64,000 bases of DNA from Pogonophryne albipinna (lineage: Eukaryota; Chordata; Actinopteri; Perciformes; Artedidraconidae): contig CM053263.1 in the NCBI GenBank assembly GCA_028583405.1, positions 2,146,715-2,210,714 of the forward strand, in the 5' to 3' direction. Positions within the stretch are counted from its first letter, which is position 1. Each line of letters begins with the position of its first letter. The translations under genes and the position numbers were made by a program. This document shows, piece after piece, positions 60,901 through 64,000 of the stretch. Below the pieces are notes generated by a model. It was not told the origin of the DNA and did not search any database. It was given only the letters and a program-made list of their open reading frames with translations.

Positions 60901-63900
60901 TAACCCCACCACCACCACCATGGGCCACTCGATTCACAACATTGACATCAGAAAACCGCTCACCCACACGACGCCACACACGCTGTCTGCCATCTGCCCT
61001 GAACAGTGAAAACCGGGATTGATCCGTGAAGAGAACACCTCTCCAACGTTTCAGACGCCATCGAATGTGAGCATTTGCCCACTCAAGTCGGTTACGACGA
61101 CGAACTGGAGTCAGGTCGAGACCCCGATGAGGTCGACGAGCATGCAGATGAGCTTCCCTGAGACGGTTTCTGACAGTTTGTGCAGAAATTCTTTGGTTAT
61201 GCAAACCGATTGTTGCAGCAGCTGTCCGAGTGGCTGGTCTCAGATGATCTTGGAGGTGAACATGCTGGATGTGGAGGTCCTGGGCTGGTGTGGTTACACG
61301 TGGTCTGCGGTTGTGAGGCCGGTTGGATGTACTGCCAAATTCTCTGAAACGCCTTTGGAGACGGCTTATGGTCGAGAAATGAACATTCAATTCACGGGCA
61401 ACAGCTCTGGTGGACATTCCTGCTGTCAGCATGCCAATTGCACGCTCCCTCAAAACTTGCGACATCTGTGGCATTGTGCTGTGTGATAAAACTGAACATT
61501 TTAGAGTGGCCTTTTATTGTGGCCAGCCTAAGGCACACCTGTGCAATAATCATGCTGTCTAATCAGCATCTTGATATGCCACACCTGTGAGGTGGGATGG
61601 ATTATCTCGGCAAAGGAGAAGTGCTCACTATCACAGATTTTTTCAGATTTGTGAACAATATTTGAGAGAAATTATTATTTTGTGTATATAGAAAATATTT
61701 TAGATCTTTGAGTTCATCTCATGAAAAATGGGAGCAAAAACAAAAGTGTTGCATTTATATTTTTGTTCAGTGTAAATGATCTCAATACAAAAACGTATCC
61801 AGTTATCGAGAGTACGTGTATGCATGCGTGTCCATGTTTGATTCTAATACTGATATGCTGCCTTTCTACCAGCGACAGACTCACTCTAACAAAAGCTTTT
61901 GAAATGTCCCTCTTTTACACTAGACACTTCTGCCACAGGGATGTGACAGGTGGCATTGCGACTAACCCTGATGAAATACAAATGTTAGGGTCAACAGAGG
62001 AGGATGTTTTTTTCCAGAGGCTTTAATGCTGAGCCAGATCTCATACGAATGCCTGGACAGCGAGCAATAATTAAAGGCAAGAAGAGTGATGAGAATGTAC
62101 TGTGATTCATCATATTGTTTCAGAGTTTGTTGGTCGGGATCGTCCCAGGCAGTTGGCTCTGAACGGCAGCACCACAGAGTACCAGATGAGGAATGTAGCC
62201 CATGATACTGAGTATGTGTTGTCTCTCTATGTGCTGTTTGGATCTGCGGTGGGGCCTGGTATCAGTGCTACCTTCAGAACCTGTGAGTATTCAATATGTC
62301 TACTACCTACCACGAGTACTCCTGACATTTACAATTGGTTTTCTTGACCCTTGCAAAATATACACATTTGTATTGTACACCATAATAACAATAATAATAA
62401 TAATTCTTTCTTTTAAGGCATTGTTTTCTTCTCTCCTGTGCCACAAAACTCAAGTAGCATTCTGAAGTCTGTGTCTTTTCCCTGCATGGGCATCATTCAT
62501 GTTAGGATTATTTATTAAAATGCCTGGATGTAAGTTTAAAGTTTTTAAAGAGTAACTTTACACTAGCTGTGGTGTCTCCAGTGCTTTGGAACATCCTGGA
62601 GTGCACTTCTGTCACTGCAGCAGATTAGAAAGTTAAACCACTGGAGGTCAGCAAATACAAGATGTTCAGCTACTTAGAGTGCCTTTTTAAAGAAGCCCAG
62701 TCAAATTGACATAAGAGAAAATATATTAAAGAGCAACTTAAACTCAGCCATAGCAGAAACGTACATAAACGCTAGTGGCTGGTTCTGTTGAGAAACTCTC
62801 AGGCCAATATGTGTGGTAAATGATAGGAACTCTTAAAGAGAAAAATTAGAAAGAAAATAATGAATCTACATCAGTTGTCATCTTTCTGTTGCACATCATC
62901 GATGAAAACATGTCCTGTATTAAAAACAAACTGATACAGGTTATTCATGTTCCATTTTCCTCAGCTCCATTGGGCTATGTTTCCAACTTCAAGGTGTCTT
63001 CCTACACCAGTACCTCCATAGATATGGACTGGAGTCCCATAGTTGGAGCCACTGAATACAAACTCTCTTGGAACACAGGTGATATATTTACCCATCTGTT
63101 TGATCTGTATTTAGGTGTTTTCACAAGTCAAACAAACTTTCTTTTTATTTAATTTGTCTAAAAAAGTCAATAGGAATGTGGAAGTGACAGAAATATCCCA
63201 CTCAGTAGGTAATATTGTGTATGTCCCCGCATGCTTGCAGGTGATGGCAGCCCTCAGTCACATTACCTGGACCGCACTGTCCTCACCCATCGTATCGAAG
63301 ACCTAAACCCACAGTCCATCTACACCATCAGGATCTGTGCCGTGTACGGCAACTCAGAGGGACCAGAAATCTCCTTATCTCAGCTCACAGGTACAGGAAG
63401 AGATGTCTCACAGTTTATTTGAATTGATCATGATTCATCATAAGATCTAAATTGGTCTGTGCAGCTGTGCACCCCATTGTTATTAAATGGGAAGGACGGT
63501 GAAATTCCGCATCCCGTGTCCGGCCCCTCTTGGTGTCTTTATTTGACTGACAAGTCATATACTTTGGTGTTCCCATTTAACCACAGCTGAAATGGCACTT
63601 GCAGTATGTGTCACTGAGTAAAAGGCAGCAGAGCTGCTATCATTTTATCACTGTCACTGTCAAAGCTAGTGTGTTACACCAAGGTTCAATTGCTGAATTT
63701 ATTACACTGACAAATGATAGGGTGTGTGAATAAAATCGCAGCGGCTCATTGAGCTCAAAGATTTCGGATTACTTCAAATGTGATAATGTTTTTACCTCAT
63801 GCTTCATGATTTGGAAATAATAAGGAGGTAAATGTGATGTTTGTTTTGATTATTTTGAACATGGTTATTGATGTTTTTACTCAGCTGCTGTCTCAGACTC

Positions 63901-64000
63901 ACAGCAAATCCAGGCAGTGAGGGAGGTGAAGGTTGTGGACATTGGAGTCAACGCCTTTATTCTGTCCTGGAAAAAAACACAGGGGGCATCTGGGTACAAA
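42997..64000 (+). CDS. Secreted VWA-fibronectin III protein, collagen VII-like (5' part, runs off the window)
   Basis: Exons: 42997-43072, 53717-53897, 54114-54273, 55681-55774, 56898-57071, 57388-57548, 58061-58190, 58296-58412, 58599-58754, 59447-59563, 59676-59822, 59932-60051, 62124-62282, 62965-63078, 63241-63390, 63885-64000 (continues). All phases agree, giving 724 residues so far. Residues 1-22 are a signal peptide ([16 protein letters not shown]), with a strong start context (A at -3, G at +4). About 33-220 are a von Willebrand A domain with metal site D40-x-S42-x-S44. From 229 follow FN3 domains 1-5 and the start of the sixth, each coded by two exons with phase-1 boundaries, with repeated motifs such as GATGYRLTW and SEYTI. 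Order, exon pattern, [11 protein letters not shown] and LSRRVC resemble COL7A1 (anchoring-fibril collagen); COL12A1/COL14A1 relatives are alternatives because the triple helix is outside the window. Intron 1 is 10.6 kb and full of transposons. Confidence 0.88.
43380..43578 (-). repeat. Fragment of the CAGTGG hAT-like MITE
   Basis: Reverse-oriented relative of 6861-7351. It ends CTACCACTG (outer end), and its reverse complement contains ACTCCACTACATTACTTGAA and GATTAATGATGTGAAATA, which match that copy in order. The inner half is missing. It lies in intron 1 of the collagen-like gene. Confidence 0.7.
43689..44451 (+). mobile_element. hAT-like element with perfect 8-bp duplication, 763 bp
   Basis: Starts CAGGGGTTCCCAAACTTTGC and ends ...CACTTTGAAAAACACTG, giving imperfect inverted ends. 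AATTAGAT is duplicated exactly at 43681-43688 and 44452-44459. The interior is very AT-rich and has no transposase frame, so it is non-autonomous. It lies in intron 1 of the collagen-like gene. Confidence 0.85.
45382..45732 (+). mobile_element. tRNA-derived SINE
   Basis: The head GAGGCGGCAGTGGCTCAGTC carries RNA polymerase III box A (TGGCTCAGTCTG, 45392-45403) and box B (GGTTCACGTCCC, 45436-45447), as in a tRNA gene. The body (TGCCAGTTCACCTCC, GAGGTGCCCTTGAGCAAGGC) matches a SINE widespread in fish, and it ends in AAGATTAATAAAGTG. The tail suggests mobilisation by a partner LINE. Sequence drift shows it is an old copy. Confidence 0.8.
47399..47545 (-). repeat. MITE fragment inside the long-inverted-repeat element
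   Basis: GTAACTAAAGTCTGATTTAA, TTTCACATCATTAATCAGAA and TGTAGTGGAGTAAAAATACC match 43380-43530 in the same order and orientation, so this is another piece of the CAGTGG family. Confidence 0.65.
48259..48315. repeat. Short perfect-type hairpin, 27-bp arms
   Basis: Arms 48259-48285 and 48289-48315 are inverse copies with a single mismatch and a 3-base centre. The left arm starts ATGTTGTTTCTTACA and turns at CACTAGAG-CAC-CTCTAGTG. It sits in the right arm of the long-inverted-repeat element and is absent from the left arm. Confidence 0.9.
48658..49839 (+). mobile_element. hAT-like element, 1182 bp, inserted in the LINE leader
   Basis: Ends CAGGGCCGCCCC and GGGGCGGCCCTG are exact inverses, and TAAGTACT is duplicated perfectly at 48650-48657 and 49840-49847: a textbook hAT insertion. 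Removing it restores continuity with the leader of LINE copy 1. A 71-codon frame at 48836-49048 ([15 protein letters not shown]) might be a remnant of a transposase N-terminus, but this is not established. Confidence 0.9.
50041..51724 (+). pseudogene. Degenerate LINE reverse transcriptase (copy 2)
   Basis: Carries the C-terminal half of the replicase seen at 33076-35949, in several frames. Breaks visible against copy 1: early frame errors near 50190; a 10-bp loss at about 50800 that removes the PQGS block; the catalytic motif changed to YADN (50885-50896); small losses near 51015; and a TGA at 51563-51565, after which the original frame continues to the normal end ([12 protein letters not shown], stop near 51724). 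The endonuclease is absent. It cannot make active enzyme. Confidence 0.88.
51936..53716 (+). other. Intron 1 remainder of the collagen-like gene
   Basis: AT-rich sequence with no recognisable repeat family or coding signal. It ends in the pyrimidine-rich CTTCTTCTTCCCTCAG acceptor before exon 2 at 53717. Confidence 0.6.
59079..59340 (+). repeat. Fragment of a TTAA-flanked DNA transposon
   Basis: TTAA followed by AGGGGACCTATTATGCAAAA is the outer end of a DNA element common in fish; TTAA targets suit piggyBac or Kolobok types. TGATGTCATAACGAC and CATTAGCCAATCACC are internal pieces. The opposite end is not found. It lies in an intron of the collagen-like gene. Confidence 0.45.
60138..61772 (-). 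mobile_element. Complete Tc1-like transposon with about 280-bp inverted repeats
   Basis: 1635 bp flanked by TA (60136-60137 and 61773-61774). Both ends start CACTGAACAAAAATATAAAT and stay nearly identical inward for about 280 bases (60138-60418 and about 61490-61772), with only a few substitutions and small indels. The single gene inside is an uninterrupted transposase on the - strand. It lies in the 12th intron of the collagen-like gene, between the two exons of FN3 domain 4. Confidence 0.95.
60458..61474 (-). CDS. Tc1/mariner transposase, DD34E, intact
   Basis: 338 codons, about the usual length (340) for Tc1-family transposases, which cut out and reinsert the element at TA. Residues 1-50 form a helix-turn-helix ([20 protein letters not shown]). 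A basic RRPR patch follows at 56-59, between the two DNA-binding parts. A second helical domain runs to about 115. The catalytic RNase-H-like core has D151 ([10 protein letters not shown]), a glycine-rich loop [11 protein letters not shown] at 186-196, D240 (QHDNAWPH) and E275 (SPIEHVW), with 34 residues between the last two. No stop or frameshift is visible. The start ATG lies about 15 bases inside the edge of the left-reading inverted repeat. The gene is antisense to the host gene. The forward-strand frames here are shadows. Confidence 0.95.
   Translation of the reverse strand: MPQMSQVLRERAIGMLTAGMSTRAVARELNVHFSTISRLQRRFREFGSTSNRPHNRRPRVTTPAQDLHIQHVHLQDHLRPATRTAAATIGLHNQRISAQTVRNRLREAHLHARRPHRGLDLTPVRRRNRLEWANAHIRWRLKRWRGVLFTDQSRFSLFRADGRQRVWRRVGERFSDVNVVNRVAHGGGGGVMVWAGVCYGRRTQVHFIDGIVNAQRYRDEILRPIVVPFIHDHHLMLQHDNAWPHVARICTQFLEAENIPVLAWPAYSPDMSPIEHVWVALDRRIRQRVPVPANTQQLGTAIEEQWTNIPQATINNLINSMRRRCVALREANGGHTRY

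Noticed and set aside
60719..61486. Forward-strand frames of 96 and 155 codons
   Set aside because: They lie opposite the Tc1 transposase and share no family features; shadows.

Overview
This is vertebrate DNA, almost certainly from a teleost (ray-finned) fish. The coding signal is broken into short exons with GT-AG introns. The spacers are AT-rich, carry long (CA/GT)n microsatellites, and hold repeats typical of fish genomes: an L2/CR1-type LINE, a tRNA-headed SINE, hAT-like elements with 8-bp target duplications, and a Tc1 transposon with TA duplications. Nothing bacterial or viral was seen. Homology calls come from recognising protein families by eye; no database search was run.

Layout. 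Positions 1-4272 hold the end of EXOC4 (exocyst subunit Sec8): a long last intron, then the terminal exon encoding the conserved C-terminus that ends KKITTV. A 491-bp hAT-like MITE at 6861-7351 separates this from the next gene. LRGUK (leucine-rich repeats plus a guanylate-kinase-like domain; a sperm-flagellum/acrosome protein in mammals) runs from 7593 to 20198. I could chain 20 coding exons into one 776-residue frame, with every exon phase agreeing. Its upstream region carries an RFX/X-box-like site, which fits a ciliary or spermatid gene. EXOC4 and LRGUK are also neighbours in human.

From 20199 to about 43 kb I see no host gene, only old and young repeats. These include a hAT-like element (21401-22145), a palindrome (30976-31051), and a nearly complete L2/CR1-like LINE (32379-36233) inserted into a second copy of the MITE found at 6861.

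From 42997 to the right edge lies the 5' part of an extracellular-matrix gene: signal peptide, one von Willebrand A domain, then at least six fibronectin III domains. Sixteen exons can be chained into one frame of 724 residues, and the gene continues past the window. The order signal peptide-VWA-FN3 array, and the VWA ending in LSRRVC, most resemble collagen VII. Its 10.6-kb first intron is a transposon sink holding a hAT-like element, a SINE, a 2.65-kb long-inverted-repeat element, and a second LINE copy that is itself split by a hAT element with a perfect 8-bp duplication. A Tc1 transposon with an uninterrupted 338-residue DD34E transposase sits in the 12th intron of the same gene.

The three genes lie on the + strand and have no evident shared function. 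The most notable structures are the nested insertions, the long-inverted-repeat element, the apparently young Tc1 copy, and a 209-bp (TG)n tract that ends 7 bases before an LRGUK exon.
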